Below are positions 10,915 to 22,319 of a stretch of 64,000 bases of DNA, one piece after another. Origin of the DNA: Triticum aestivum (lineage: Eukaryota > Streptophyta > Magnoliopsida > Poales > Poaceae); contig NC_057811.1 in assembly GCF_018294505.1 (NCBI RefSeq), forward strand, positions 407,985,452-408,049,451, in the 5' to 3' direction. Both the position numbers and the translations under genes were made by a program. How positions within the stretch are numbered: the stretch's first letter is position 1; the number at the start of each line of letters is the position of its first letter. The notes beneath the pieces are model-generated. The model was not told the origin of the DNA. It saw only the letters and a program-made list of their open reading frames with translations, and searched no databases.

Positions 10915-13900
10915 TGTCACACCCACGATGCGGCTATATCTCCCACGTGTCGAGGCACGACTTAGAGGCATAACCGCATTGTGGTCTTGTCGCAAGAAGG
11001 GTCATCTTCACACAATCCCATGTAATGAACAAGAATGGGATAAAGGGTTGGCTTACAATCGCCACTTCACACAACACATAAATGAATTCATACATCAAAC
11101 AAGATACACACATAGACCGACTACGGTCAAAGCCAAAAGAAAATAAGACAACCCAACTGCTAGATCCCCGATCGTCCCAACTGGGCTCCACTACTAATCA
11201 ACATGATAAGAAACAACACAACGAACAAGATCTTCATCGAGCTCCCACTTGAGCTCGCTTGCGTCACCTGCACTGGAATTGTCGGCACCTGCAACTGTTT
11301 GGCAGTATCTGTGAGTCACGAGGACTCAGCAATCTCACACCCGCGAGATCAAGACTATTTAAGCTTATAGGAAGGAAACGGGTTGATGAGGTGGAGCTGC
11401 AGCAAGCACTAGCATATATGGTGGCTAACATACGCAAATGAGAGCGAGAAGAGAAGCAATGAAACGGTCGTCAACTAGTAATGATCAAGAAGTGATCCTG
11501 AACTCCTACTTACGTCAAACATAACACAAGAACCGTGTTCACTTCCCGGACTCCGCCGAGAAGAGACCATCACGGCTACCCACGCGGTTGATGCGTTTTA
11601 ATTAAGTCGAGTGTCAAGTTCTATACAACCGGATATTAACAAATTCCCATCTGCCACATAACCGCGGGCACGGCTTTCGAAAGATAATACCGTGTAGGGG
11701 TGTCCCAACTTAGCCCATTATAAGCTCTCACGGTCAACGAAGGATAAACCTTCTCCCAGGAAGACCCGATCAGTCTCGGAATCCCGGTTTACAAGACATT
11801 TCGACAATGGTAAAACAAGACCAGCAAGACCACCCGTTGTGCCGACAAATCCCGATAGGAGCTGCACATATCTCGTTCTCAGGGCACACCGGATGAGCCA
11901 GACGTCGGGTTGGCATAGACCCTGGTTGCCCAGGGGGCGCCGGACATCGCTCGCTTTGGACCAGCACTCGAAGGAGAACTGGCCCAGGAGTTAAAATAAA
12001 GATGACCCTTGAGTCTGCAGAACCCAAGGGAAAAAGGCTTAGGTAGGCAAATGGTAAAACCAAGGTTGGGCCTTGCTGGAGGAGTTTTATTTAAAGCGAA
12101 CTGTCAAGGGGGTCCCATAAATCACCCAACCGCGTAAGGAACGCAAAATCAAGGAACATAACACCGGTATGACGGAAACTAGGGCGGCAAGAGTGGAACA
12201 AAACACCAGGCATAAGGCCGAGCCTTCCACCCTTTACCAAGTATATAGATGCATTAATTAAATAAGAGGTATTGTGACATCCCAACATAAACATAATCCA
12301 ACATGGAGCAATCTTCATCTTCTCCTGCAACTAGCAACGCTATAAGAGGGGCTGAGCAAAAGCGGTAACATAGCCAAACAACGGTTTGCTAGGAAGGGTG
12401 ACAAAGGTTAGAGGTTCATGGCAATTTGGGAGGCTTGATAAGCAAGTGGTAGGTAGCGCGACATAGCAATAGAGCGAACAACTAGCAAGCAAAGATAGAA
12501 GTGATTTCGAGGGTATGGTCATCTTGCCTGAGATCCCGCTAGGAAGAAGAACGAGTCCAAGAAGAAGACAAATGGACGAAGTCGAACGAATCCTCACAAC
12601 TCCGGAACGAAACCGAAGCTAACGAGAGAAGCAAACCGGAAAGAAACAAACAACATAGTAAACAACCATCACATAAACATGTTAAGTGGAGCTCAAACGA
12701 AGTGGAGCTCAACATAGGCATGGCAAAGCAAAGTGCACAAACGAAACTACAAGTTAAGTGGAGCTCAATATGCAACGAGTTGCATATTGACGAAACACCA
12801 CATCAATTGTTTAGTTCTCTCGGTTATGTACCCAACAATATTAAATGTTGATTAATATGGCAAGAGGTGAAGCATAAATAAACTAACTATCTAGGCAATT
12901 TAAATGAGGCCGGAACAACAAACAATAATTCCGGAAAATCCCCATATGTCATTTAGTAGTTTAAAGCAAACAACAATTTTAAACATTTAAATGTTGTTAT
13001 CATGATGCGGATGACAATGCAAGTTTTAAGCAATTTTATGAAAATGTTGACATGAGCATGTTATGAAGCATTTGTCGCCGTGGTGGAAGAAAAAGGGTGC
13101 CACGGCGGTGAAACGGAAATGGTGCCACGGCAACATATCGGTTCCGATAGCTCACGGAGATACCGGTGCAAAAGAAGTGGGCGAGAGCGTGTCATGCAAG
13201 GATGGTGGGGTGCTCCCGGATTCCGGGTTCCCACGGTACGGCGGCATGGCAATCGAGGAACGTGCAAAGACCTCTCTCGAAAACGGTGCAAACACGAGCA
13301 TCTCTTACAACACACACGCATTCGTCCTCGGACGTCGTCTCGGGGTTATACCTTCGAAGCGTGCATTCGGGGCGGAATGCGTTCGAAGTGGAAGTAGTTG
13401 TTCACGTGTCGTAGGGGAAGTAGTCGTTCTCGCGACGTAGTGGAAGTAGTGGTACATGTTTCATAGTCGTACACATTCCGTAGATGTTCGGGGTCACGGC
13501 GAGGAACTTGACATCCACGGAGTCTTCGAGGGTTGACGGTAGTCGTACGCGGCAACCGTAGTTGAACTTGTAGGGCCGTCAATGTCGTGGTACTTGGAGA
13601 CATGCACGGGATGAAAGTTGTACACGCTCGTTTACATCCAGTGTCGTTCGTAGAGGTACTTGGTGTCCGGTGCGGCACTTGGCGTCTCGTACTGGCCGAT
13701 CCAAAATGAAGCAAGACAAAGGGCCTCTGGTTTGTGCAGCAGCAAGGCAACTCGTGCCCGACAGGGAAGCAACGACAACGGCCACGATGTGGTGGTGGTG
13801 CAGAACACCAAGAGGCAGGGCGTGGCAGCTGCAGCAAGCAAGCACGGAGGTGAAGAAGACGGCGCGGCAGCGGGGCGATGGGGATGGACGGAGGAGATGG

Positions 13901-15380
13901 CTCGACGGCCAGAACGACGACAGAGAAAGGGGTGGCCGGGGGGCCTTGGCGCAACGGAGGCGGAGCAGAGGAGGATCGAGGCGCGGTGGAGCTCCTGGTG
14001 GTCGCAGCGCGCGACGAGGAGACGCGGGAGGCAGCGGGTACGGCGACGCCTCGCTGGACTTGGCGTGGTCGCGGACGAGGGCTGGAGGCGGCCAGTTGCA
14101 GGATGCAGGGCTCGGAGGCGGCGCCATGGAGCTTGGGGAGGCGACGGGGACGGCGGCATGGACGGGCAGAAGGCGCTCGGGATCGAGCTCCTCGATCCGG
14201 AGCATGGATGCGGGCGCGGGACGGAGGTCAACCAAGGCGCCGCTTCACGGCGGCNNNNNNNNNNNNNNNNNNNNNNNNNNNNNNNNNNNNNNNNNNNNNN
14301 NNNNNNNNNNNNNNNNNNNNNNNNNNNNNNNNNNNNNNNNNNNNNNNNNNNNNNNNNNNNNNNNNNNNNNNNNNNNNNNNNNNNNNNNNNNNNNNNNNNN
14401 NNNNNNNNNNNNNNNNNNNNNNNNNNNNNNNNNNNNNNNNNNNNNNNNNNNNNNNNNNNNNNNNNNNNNNNNNNNNNNNNNNNNNNNNNNNNNNNNNNNN
14501 NNNNNNNNNNNNNNNNNNNNNNNNNNNNNNNNNNNNNNNNNNNNNNNNNNNNNNNNNNNNNNNNNNNNNNNNNNNNNNNNNNNNNNNNNNNNNNNNNNGA
14601 GGAGGGAGAGATGGGGATCGGGCGCGAGGAGAGGGAGAGGGGGTCGGGCACTGGCGGCGGTGCGGGAGGAGATGGGGATGGAGAGAGACTAGGGTTAGAG
14701 CTGGGCGCGGCTGGGCCTAGGTGGGCCGGCGCTGCGGGCTAGGCCGAGCTGCGGACTGGTGGGCTGGCTGCATCTCTCTCTCTTATTTTCTTTGGCAGAA
14801 AAGAAATAGAGAAAAGAAAAAGAAAGAGAGGGTTAGAGAAAGAATTTGCGCATGCGGTTAAATTTTCCCGGGCTCATAAAAATGCGCTTGATCCAGGAAA
14901 AAATAGAAGTGGCATGATTGAAAGATATAAATTCAAATGCATTTGAATTTAATTCAAATGATTTGAATAGGAAGTGAGGGTTGGGAAGGTCCCAAAATGT
15001 TCGGATTTTTGGTGGAGCTCCGGAATATGATGAAAAAATAAATGGCAAGGTTGGAGACCAAGAATTAAGATAACAAAGGCATTGGGATATATTTTGCACG
15101 TGTGTTATGGTGATTCCAAAGTTAATGGAATATTTTAATATAGCTCCCTAATAATATTGGGAGATTTTTATATGTTGTAAAGAGAAATCACCATGTGCAT
15201 TTCCCTCGATTTAAATGGATCGAGGATCCATGCAATTTACTTAGTTGAGTTTTAAAAATTAAATGACATGATAGCATGATGACATGATACAATGAAAAAT
15301 AAAAGAGCAAGCACAAATGAAACACACAGTGATCACAAAAATATGAAAGTCTTCTGAAGCGTCGGTCTCGGGGCGTTACA
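10915..15380 (-). repeat. LARD 5' LTR (right copy, contains assembly gap)
   Basis: Upstream LTR in minus orientation. It matches the left copy with scattered substitutions and small indels. One replaced segment lies at about 12680-12718, where the left copy has the TATTTAAA-type motif. The 344-N gap at 14255-14598 falls in the GC-rich block. The left LTR has only about 110 bp in the corresponding place, so the stated gap length does not fit the sister LTR. Without the gap discrepancy the two LTRs are of nearly equal length. Confidence 0.88.
14255..14598. other. Assembly gap, 344 N
   Basis: Run of N inside the GC-rich block of the LARD 5' LTR. The flanks correspond to about 6160 and 6270 in the left LTR. 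Long open frames that cross the gap are meaningless. Confidence 0.99.
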
Positions 15381-15422
15381 TTTACCCTATCCCTTATTAT
15401 TGTCGGAATTGTTCCCACGACA
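15381..15422 (+). mobile_element. Distal end of split Gypsy-like 3' LTR
   Basis: Begins with the second copy of the LARD TSD, TTTAC (15381-15385), and continues to CCCACGACA at 15422, taken as the LTR end. Sequence beyond this point looks unrelated to the LTR. Confidence 0.5.
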
Positions 15423-15589
15423 GGCACGGTGACCATCATAGATCGGAGGGCTCGCGGCCCGACCGATGTTTCCTAAATATCAGTTGGCCGACACATAGCT
15501 CGCCACCGAAAAAGGGTTGCATGTGCGTGTTGTTGTGACCAGTTCCCTCAAACTTTTTGACACATGTCAGAAACATGTGTGTACCATTG

Positions 15590-15995
15590 TTGAGCTGGTT
15601 GTTGGGAACTTTCAGCTCACATTTCGTTGTAGATTGGTTGATAACTTACTTGAGCAATGGGATAGAATTATTGTCATTGTGCAGAACATTCCCCATAACC
15701 CCTCAGCCAATACATTGTTATGGGCTCATATTAATAAAGGGAATTTTACCACTAGTCTGTATACCGATGGTTTAAGAGCGATTTGGTTTGCTGCTATAAT
15801 AAGTTGATCTGGAAGGCTGCTATTCTATCGAAAATAAAGATTTTCATGTGGCAGCTCTCCCGAATTTCAATTCTTACTAGGTATAACCTGAGAAAACGAA
15901 ATTGGACTGGGAATCCTAGTTGCTCATTTTGTACTAACGTGGTGTCAGCTACGCCCCTGTTCTTTGGTTCTCCAATGGCTAAAGCTATCTGATTA
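15590..15995 (+). pseudogene. LINE reverse-transcriptase zinc-binding (zf-RVT) relic
   Basis: Two overlapping frames, joined by a frameshift near 15785, read like the C-terminal zf-RVT domain of plant L1-type LINEs. Upstream is a LLWAHINKGNF-like stretch that corresponds to the usual D.xxW...G.F segment. It is followed by LIWKAAILSKIKIFMWQLSR (the W.....PK.K.F.W core), then a leucine/arginine stretch, C-S-F-C, and a LFFGSPMAKAI stretch where the family normally has HLFF.C. The final His and Cys are lost, and stops follow. No RT core or poly(A) was found nearby, so this is an old fragment. Confidence rests on motif order, not a search. Confidence 0.6.
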
Positions 15996-16020
15996 TCCTT
16001 GGCATAGTTATGGGGGACTC

Positions 16021-17275
16021 CACTTCCTCTGAAGTAGAAAGGTGTTGGGCTCCCAAGTGTAAGGGCTTGCTGCAAGCAGCAGTTTCCGTCAAGTGACCTC
16101 ATGGTATATTGAATCCATGAGAGCTATGAGATTCCAACTAGTAGTTAGTATTTGCACATACAAAACAAAACATTCTTGTGTCCCCAACTTAACTAGTGAG
16201 GTTGTCAATGTCACTAACTTTGCTAGTTACAAAGGAATTAAAAGAATAAGTGTGCGGAAGATTTGATTGCGGCAAGAAAATAGAATAAAACTTAAATTGC
16301 AATTGGAAGATTACAGGAAGAAGATCAATTAAAATCACAATATTTGTGAGTTGACTATCCGCGATATAAATAGTATATGAGCATGACGTCCCAATATCTA
16401 TAGACCGTCATCTGAATGCATCTATAGCTAATACTCCACCCTAAGACTGCTATCCAACATGCATCTCAAGGTATTAAGTAAAACAGAGTATTGCATTAAG
16501 TAGTGAAAAAAGTTGATGATATATTTTCTTCACCCTGCATTCAAATGGCAACCAGTAACATAAAATATTTTTATCCTTGACGGCAACAATACAATGCAAG
16601 ACGTTTTCACTTTTTGTCACTATGGTAGATTATTTACAAGATTGAACTATCATACTCAACTCCTTCTTGGAGATCAAACCATAGCTTGGCTAGATAAATA
16701 AATATGGATCGGAGAGCGTGTATGGATAAGAATTACTCTAAAAATAACCAAATAGATCTCAAAAAAATTCATGAATAAATCTGATCATAAATTGAGAATT
16801 CATCATATCCCAATAAACACATATGAAGAATTACATCAGATGGATCACGATCAAGTAGGGCAGCTCGTGTGATCTTTATATTGAGAAACATGAGAGAGAA
16901 AACTAACTAGCAACTAATACGAACACATCGTCCAAAGGAAACTACCACGGGTGATCATGGTGGCCTTCAAGTTGATGGAGATGGCCACCATGAAGATTTC
17001 TCCCTCCGCTAGAGTACTCGAAATGGCCTCCAGATTGGATCACGAAGAAACAACGGTGTACGGCATCGGAAAAATTAGGATGATGAATTCCTGGAGGTTT
17101 TCGGAGATATATAAAGGCAATGGGGTCGAGAGGCGGTAAATCGGAGGCTCAGGGGGCCCACGCGGGTTGACTCGATGGTACCCCACACGCTGCTTTGCAA
17201 TTCAGTTGTGGTGTAATGAAAACCTTTTTTTGATGTATGTGCGTATAGATACAAAATTGAAATAACGGGAATCAA
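16021..17275 (-). mobile_element. Decayed Gypsy LTR relic
   Basis: No terminus is intact, but the order of landmark phrases matches the LTR at 58090-59663. Examples are ACTCCACCCTAAGACTGCTATC followed by AACATGCATCT and GTATTAAGT near 16435-16480; TGATCATAAATTGAGAATTC and CCCAATAAACAC near 16790-16820; ATATTGAGAAACATGAGAGAG near 16880; and a GATGATGAA/TTGGATC block near 17030-17090. On this basis it is a distant relative in the same minus orientation. TSD and ends are not recoverable. Confidence 0.5.
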
Positions 17276-19252
17276 AAAATAATGAGAAACTTCTTCTCAT
17301 GCAAACTGTGGCGAGCCTTTGATGTGTGACATGTGTGCATCTTAAGATAATAGAGGTGATGGAGATCAACTATTTCAATATATAGGATACATGAGCATTT
17401 GACATTATCCTATTGTTTAATTTTTTTTAGAGAAACCTACTATTTATTGTTGACACCAGATCACTTTTTGTAGGGATGGTCAAGAAAGGGAAAACACTGA
17501 AGGTTTTTCTAGATCAAGGGAAACAATGGAAGACCCTGCCCCAAACTAGCCCAGTTGACTTTCCAGTTCTTAGGACCAGGCCGACCAAAATATAAAACTT
17601 TTTGTCTTGAAAGCAAGCGCCCATTTAAAGAAAAACTCTTGGACAAACTATGTCGTGTGAATTTCTCAGAAAATAAAACCAAATATGTTTTATTTAGATG
17701 AACATAATATGTTTCTCCTTCATTCCTGATTGTGATAAATTGCATTTCCAATAGTTTGTCCCAATTTTGGAGGGTTGTTTGCTCAACCTCCGTGACTTTA
17801 GGATGAGTCTAGAAGGTTTGCCTTCAATGTTTTTTCCCTTTATGTTGTTTTTGATCCTTTTCTTTTGTTTTTTCTTTAATTTTGTTTTTATGGTTCCCTC
17901 TTTTACTGTGTGTAGTCTTTAATAAACCTGAAATTCTAAAAATGTTATCATTTTCTAAAATTATCCATAATTCTTTCAAACATGCTTACTTAAAAAACAC
18001 TTCTAAAATTTTCAGAACAATTTCCAAAATGTGAGGATATTATTTATATTATAGAAATTTAAAAAAACCAGAACAAAATTCGATTTTTTTAGATTCAGGA
18101 ATAGTCTTAAAATTTGAGTTTTTTCTTTTTTGTAATTAATTAGGGAAAACAAATAATTTTGTGAATATATTTTAAAATACTATATTTAAAAAATCTTCGA
18201 TTTTTAAAATTTCCTGAACATTTTTTTTATAAAACCAGATGTACGTACAAAAATCTGTCGGAGCGCTAATGGGCCAACCCAGTCGTTGATTCTCTGCGCG
18301 TCAGCCTAGCTTTTGAATGCACGAGCGTCAAATAAGACCCCCGTAATAAAAATTCGACCAAACACACAAGCTCCCCTCAATGGGCCCGCTCGCTCGGAAA
18401 GGCCGACAATATTACCTACTCTTTTTATGTTTGAACTTTTCCCATTTTTTATATTATTTTTATAAAATGAGAACAATTTAGAAAATTTGAGAATATTATT
18501 TATATTATATACTTTTATAAGTTGAGAACATATTTCTTACATTTGTGAATCTTTTTAAAATTTAAGTTTTTTTGTAAATTGAACATTTTTATAGTTAAGT
18601 CTAGAAATTTATAAATTCTTCTTAAGATTTTTTAAAAATAAAATGCTCGATTGTTTAAAATCTTATTAAGTTTTTAAAATTTTCCTAAAAAAAATGTATT
18701 TTTATGATCTTTTTTACATAACCGGCCAGAAAAACAGATGTACATGAAAATCAATGCGGGGCGCAAATGGGCCGGCCAAGTCGTTGTCTCTCTGTGTGCG
18801 TGTGCCCAGCATTTTGACGCGCAAAGCGTCAAATGGGGTCTCACCCGAAAAATATTCGGGTAAGTGCAGAAGCTCCCCTGAATGGACCCGCTCGCTGGCA
18901 GGGGAAAACAACGTTGCCTCTTCTGTTTGAACTTTGGTCAAAAATTGAATTTCTGGTGTGTAGCGGCACGTACGCTTAAAAGTCTTACCGATTGCTCGCG
19001 TGTAATTGCCAGTGACTGATCATCTGACAAGAAATACCGAAAGAGACCACGGCCGCATGCACAAGATGACAAGAACGAGAGCGCACATCGCCGTAGCCGT
19101 ACGTCGGCAACGCAGGGCGTGGCGTGTAATCAAGCGGGCTTGATTGTGCGCTTTACGGTTGCGGTAGGTGCCAATGCCATAGCCGCGCGCACTGGCTGCG
19201 CCTGCGACGGTGACTTGCCATGTAGTACTACCTCTGACCCAAAGCGCACACA
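17276..19252. other. AT-rich region without recognised gene; contains a diverged direct repeat
   Basis: Mostly AT-rich sequence with long T and A runs and TTTAAAATTTTC-like phrases. A block at about 18236-18415 (beginning CAGATGTACGTAC and containing CGTCAAATAAGACCCC and GGGCCCGCTCGCTCGG) is repeated in diverged form at about 18730-18905 (CAGATGTACATG, CGTCAAATGGGGTC, GGACCCGCTCGCTGGC). The repeat period is about 490 bp. The last 230 bp are GC-rich. No supported coding sequence. Confidence 0.6.
18236..18905. repeat. Diverged direct repeat, two copies about 490 bp apart
   Basis: Copies at about 18236-18415 and 18730-18905 share ACAGATGTAC, GTCGTTG, CTCTCTG/TCTCTGCG, AGCGTCAAAT, AAGCTCCCCT, AATGG(G/A)CCCGCTCGCT in the same order. 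This may be two copies of a short transposon or a local duplication. Confidence 0.65.
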
Positions 19253-19257
19253 TGGAG

Positions 19258-19508
19258 TGTTAAGTCTGTGCTTACAATCTCCGCTTACAATCTCGAATTC
19301 CAGAGGAAGTAGCTAGGGTTACAGGAGGAAGAGGAAAGTGGGGAATTGCTTCTGCCAATCGACAACCCTTCCCGTCTCCCCCTGCCGCTCTTTATCTCTC
19401 GCTGCCGTGACGCCGCACTGGGTTCCTCCTACCCTCCAGGCCCGGTCCAGCAGGCGTGAGCGGCGACAGGCCTTGGGCCTCCTTCCTGGGTTGGGCCGTG
19501 GCATAACA
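19258..19508 (-). repeat. Reina-type element 3' LTR
   Basis: Plus-strand ends TGTTAAGTC and GGCATAACA, so the minus strand reads TGTTATGCCACGG ... GACTTAACA. It contains a tandem duplication of CTTACAATCTC(C)G that the 5' LTR lacks. The adjacent 19509-19521, read on the minus strand as AAGGGATGGGGAA, is the PPT. Confidence 0.9.
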
Positions 19509-22225
19509 TTCCCCATCCCTTGAGGAGCGGCTTGCCCCCAAGCCGTCGAATGGAGAATCTGCTGTAGAGCGAATGCGTCTTCCCAGGAGTCATGGGTGTC
19601 GGGGCGATCACGCCAGCGTACCTTGAGCCGGGGCTTCACTGAACCACCACGCTGAGCGAGCTTCATTTGCAAGATCGTCGCCGGCTGCAGCAGCGACAGG
19701 TTGCGCGGCGCCACCGTGCTCATGTCTGGCTCGACGGAGAACTTGGAAGGGACTTGCTTCTTGAGCTGAGAGACGTGGATCACGTCGTGGATCCTGGAGT
19801 TCGCAGGAAGAGCCAGCTTGTAGGAGACAGCGCCGACACGCTGCGGAACTTGGTACGGCCCGTAGAACTTCAAGGCAAGCTTTTGATTGCGCCGGGCAGC
19901 CAAGGAGTTTTGAAGGTAGGGCTGGACCTTGAGAAAAACCTGATCACCCACTTGGAAGGAGCGTTCTGTGTGATGCTTGACCGCTTGCCGCTTCATCCTT
20001 GCTTGAGCCCGCGTGAGGTGTTGGCGAAGCAGTTCACGAGTCGCGTCGCGATCGGCCACCAAGTCCTGGAGTTCCGTCGTTGATGCTGGAGCGGAAATGC
20101 CAAAAGGTCGAGGCTGGTATCCATACAGAGCCTCAAACGGGGTGCATCCAGCCGCTGTATGATAGGACGTGTTGTACCAATGCTCCGCTGACGCTAACCA
20201 TTTGGACTGGTTTGGGGTGTCGTGAATGGAGCAGCGAAGGAAGGCTTCTAAGCACTGGTTCAGCCTCTCTGTTTGTCCATCTGTCTCGGGATGGCGTGCT
20301 GAGCTCATATTGAGGATGGTATCCGACAAGCGAAACAATTCTTGCCAGAAGGCGCTTGTGAAGACTGGATCTCTGTCCGAAATGATCCGGGATGGCATGC
20401 CATGGAGTCTGTAGATCTGATCGAAGAATACCAGGGCCACCTGACGAGCGGTGTAGGGATGCTTGAGCGGCAGAAAATGGGCAAATTTGGTCAACTTGTC
20501 GATGACAACCAGGATCACCTCGAAGCCATTGGACTTTGGTAGACCTTCCACAAAATCCCAACTGATGGTGTGCCATGGGTGAGGTGGAATCTCATGAGGT
20601 TGAAGAAGCCCTGGTTGACGGCAGTGCTCCGGTTTGGCTCGTTGACATATATCACAGCTCTGCACAAACTCAGTAATGTCACGCTTCATCTTGGGCCAAG
20701 CAAACAGCTTCTTGACTCGCTGATAGGTTGCCAGCACCCCCGAGTGCCCTCCATTTGCAGTTGTGTGGAGAGACTGCATGATGTGTTGTTGGGCCAATGG
20801 GTTGTGGCCCACCCAGATCTTTCCTTTGTAACGCAGCACACCTTTCTCCAGAGAGTACCCATTGTCGTTGTGCCCTGAAACAGAGAGCTCAGTCAAGAGC
20901 TGCTTGGAACTGGTGTCTTCTTCGTAGCCGGTCACCAATGTTTCCAACCACGCCGGCACTGCGGAAGAAATGGCGAGCAAGGCTTGGTGATGGTCACGCC
21001 GCGAAAGAGCATCTGCGGCGGCATTAGCGATGCCTCGTTTGTACTGGATGGTGTACTCAAGTCCCATTAGCTTCACAAAGGCCTTGTGCTGGATGCTAGT
21101 GTTCAGCCGTTGGTCGGACAAGTGTAGGAGGGCTTGCTGGTCCGTGCGGATAGTGAAGCGTTGGTGCTGCAGGTACGGTCGCCACTTCTCCACAGCCATA
21201 AGAATAGCCAGACATTCTTTTTCGTATGTGCTTAGTGCCTGGTTTTTTGGGCAGAGGCCTTTGCTCAAATAAGCGACAGGGTGACCATGTTGCATGAGTA
21301 CCGCGCCAATGCCATCCTTGCATGCGTCCGTCTCCAGGACGAAGGGTTGATGAAAATCAGGCACCGCTAACACAGGAGCTGCGATAATTGCTTCCTTTAG
21401 CAGCTGGAAGGCTGTCTCTGCCTGTGGTGTCCATTGAAACATAGTCCCTTTCTTCAGTAATTCTGTCAGCGGACGACTAATCACCCCATAGTGTTGGATG
21501 AATTTCCTGTAGTACCCCGTAAGCCCTAGGACTCCACGAACTGCACGGTCTGACGCTGGGGTAGGCCAGGATTGCACTGCTTCAACTTTTGCTGGGTCAG
21601 TGGCAACTCCTTCCTCACTGATGACATGTCCCAAGTACTCGATCTTGTTTTGGGCAAATGCACATTTGGATCGCTTGATAACCAGCTCATTGTCACAAAG
21701 GAGCTGCAGCACTTCGCGCAGACGACGGACGTGCTCCTCCAAGGTGGCAGTATGGACCAATATGTCATCCATGAATGCCAACACACCATGCCGGATCAGG
21801 GGTTCCAAAACCTTATGAATCATCCCTTGAAATGAGCCAGGAGCGCGAGACAGCCCAAACGGCATTACCAGGAACTCATACAACCCTTGATGCGTGCGAA
21901 AAGCTGTTTTGAACACATCTTCGTCTGCGACCCTGATCTGGTGGTAACCGGAGAGCGGGTCTAACTTGGTGAACCATTTGGCACCTGCAATCTCATCGAG
22001 CAGTTCATCCACCACAGGCATGGGATGTTTGTCCTTAACTGTGATCGTGTTCAGCTGTCGATAGTCGACACAGAAACGCCATGAGCCATCTTTCTTGCGA
22101 ACAAGCAGGACTGGAGCAGCAAAGGGGCTTGTACTGGGGCAGATAATCCGTGCTCGAAGCATCTCTTTGATCTGTCGCTCGATCTCATCCTTCTGCAGGG
22201 GGGGTATACCGATACGGCCGTGCAC
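19319..22225 (-). pseudogene. Reina-type pol: reverse transcriptase, RNase H, integrase, chromodomain
   Basis: A long open frame (about 968 codons, entered by frameshift, so its first codon is not a real start) encodes the enzymatic part of a Ty3/Gypsy polyprotein. Residues about 88-97 (LDPLSGYHQI) and 151-154 (FMDD) are the reverse-transcriptase core. RNase H acidic residues are in LETDA (300), YEKE (336) and RTDQ (362). The integrase zinc finger is H487/H494/C524/C527, and its catalytic triad is D557, D617 and E653, a D-35-E spacing. Residues about 848-890 (ATILQ ... LKVRW ... SWEDA) form a chromodomain-like tail that in this clade is thought to steer integration to marked chromatin. The frame runs into the 3' LTR. 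A homopolymer frameshift (G7 at 22198-22204) separates it from the protease region, so the copy is probably not functional as a polyprotein. Confidence 0.9.
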
Positions 22226-22319
22226 TGACCGGCTGTGCTCCTGGAATCAATGGAATGGTATGATCATCGGCTCGGTGCGAGGGGAGTGCGGAAGGCACAC
22301 TGAAACGGTCCTCAAACTC

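Larger units (their letters stand above)
2835..15380 (-). mobile_element. Complete Sukkula-like LARD (large retrotransposon derivative)
   Basis: Two long direct repeats (2835-7054 and 10915-15380) begin TGTCACACCC and end GGGGCGTTACA on the plus strand, so on the minus strand each reads TGTAACGCCCC ... GTGACA with canonical TG/CA ends. The element is flanked by a perfect 5-bp TSD, TTTAC (2830-2834, 15381-15385). A PBS-like site adjoins the right LTR (10898-10912) and a purine-rich tract adjoins the left LTR on the minus strand (7055-7068), fixing the orientation as minus. LTRs of about 4.2 kb around a 3.86 kb interior with no coding capacity match the published description of barley LARDs (LTR about 4.5 kb, interior about 3.5 kb). 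Such elements make no proteins and must use gag and pol supplied by other elements. The family name Sukkula is recalled, not searched. Confidence 0.88.

Noticed and set aside
13346..14742. Long open frames in the right LTR, some crossing the N gap
   Set aside because: Same compositional artefact as in the left LTR, lengthened by N codons.
19667..20083. Plus-strand frame of about 138 codons
   Set aside because: Antisense shadow of the conserved integrase/chromodomain part of pol.
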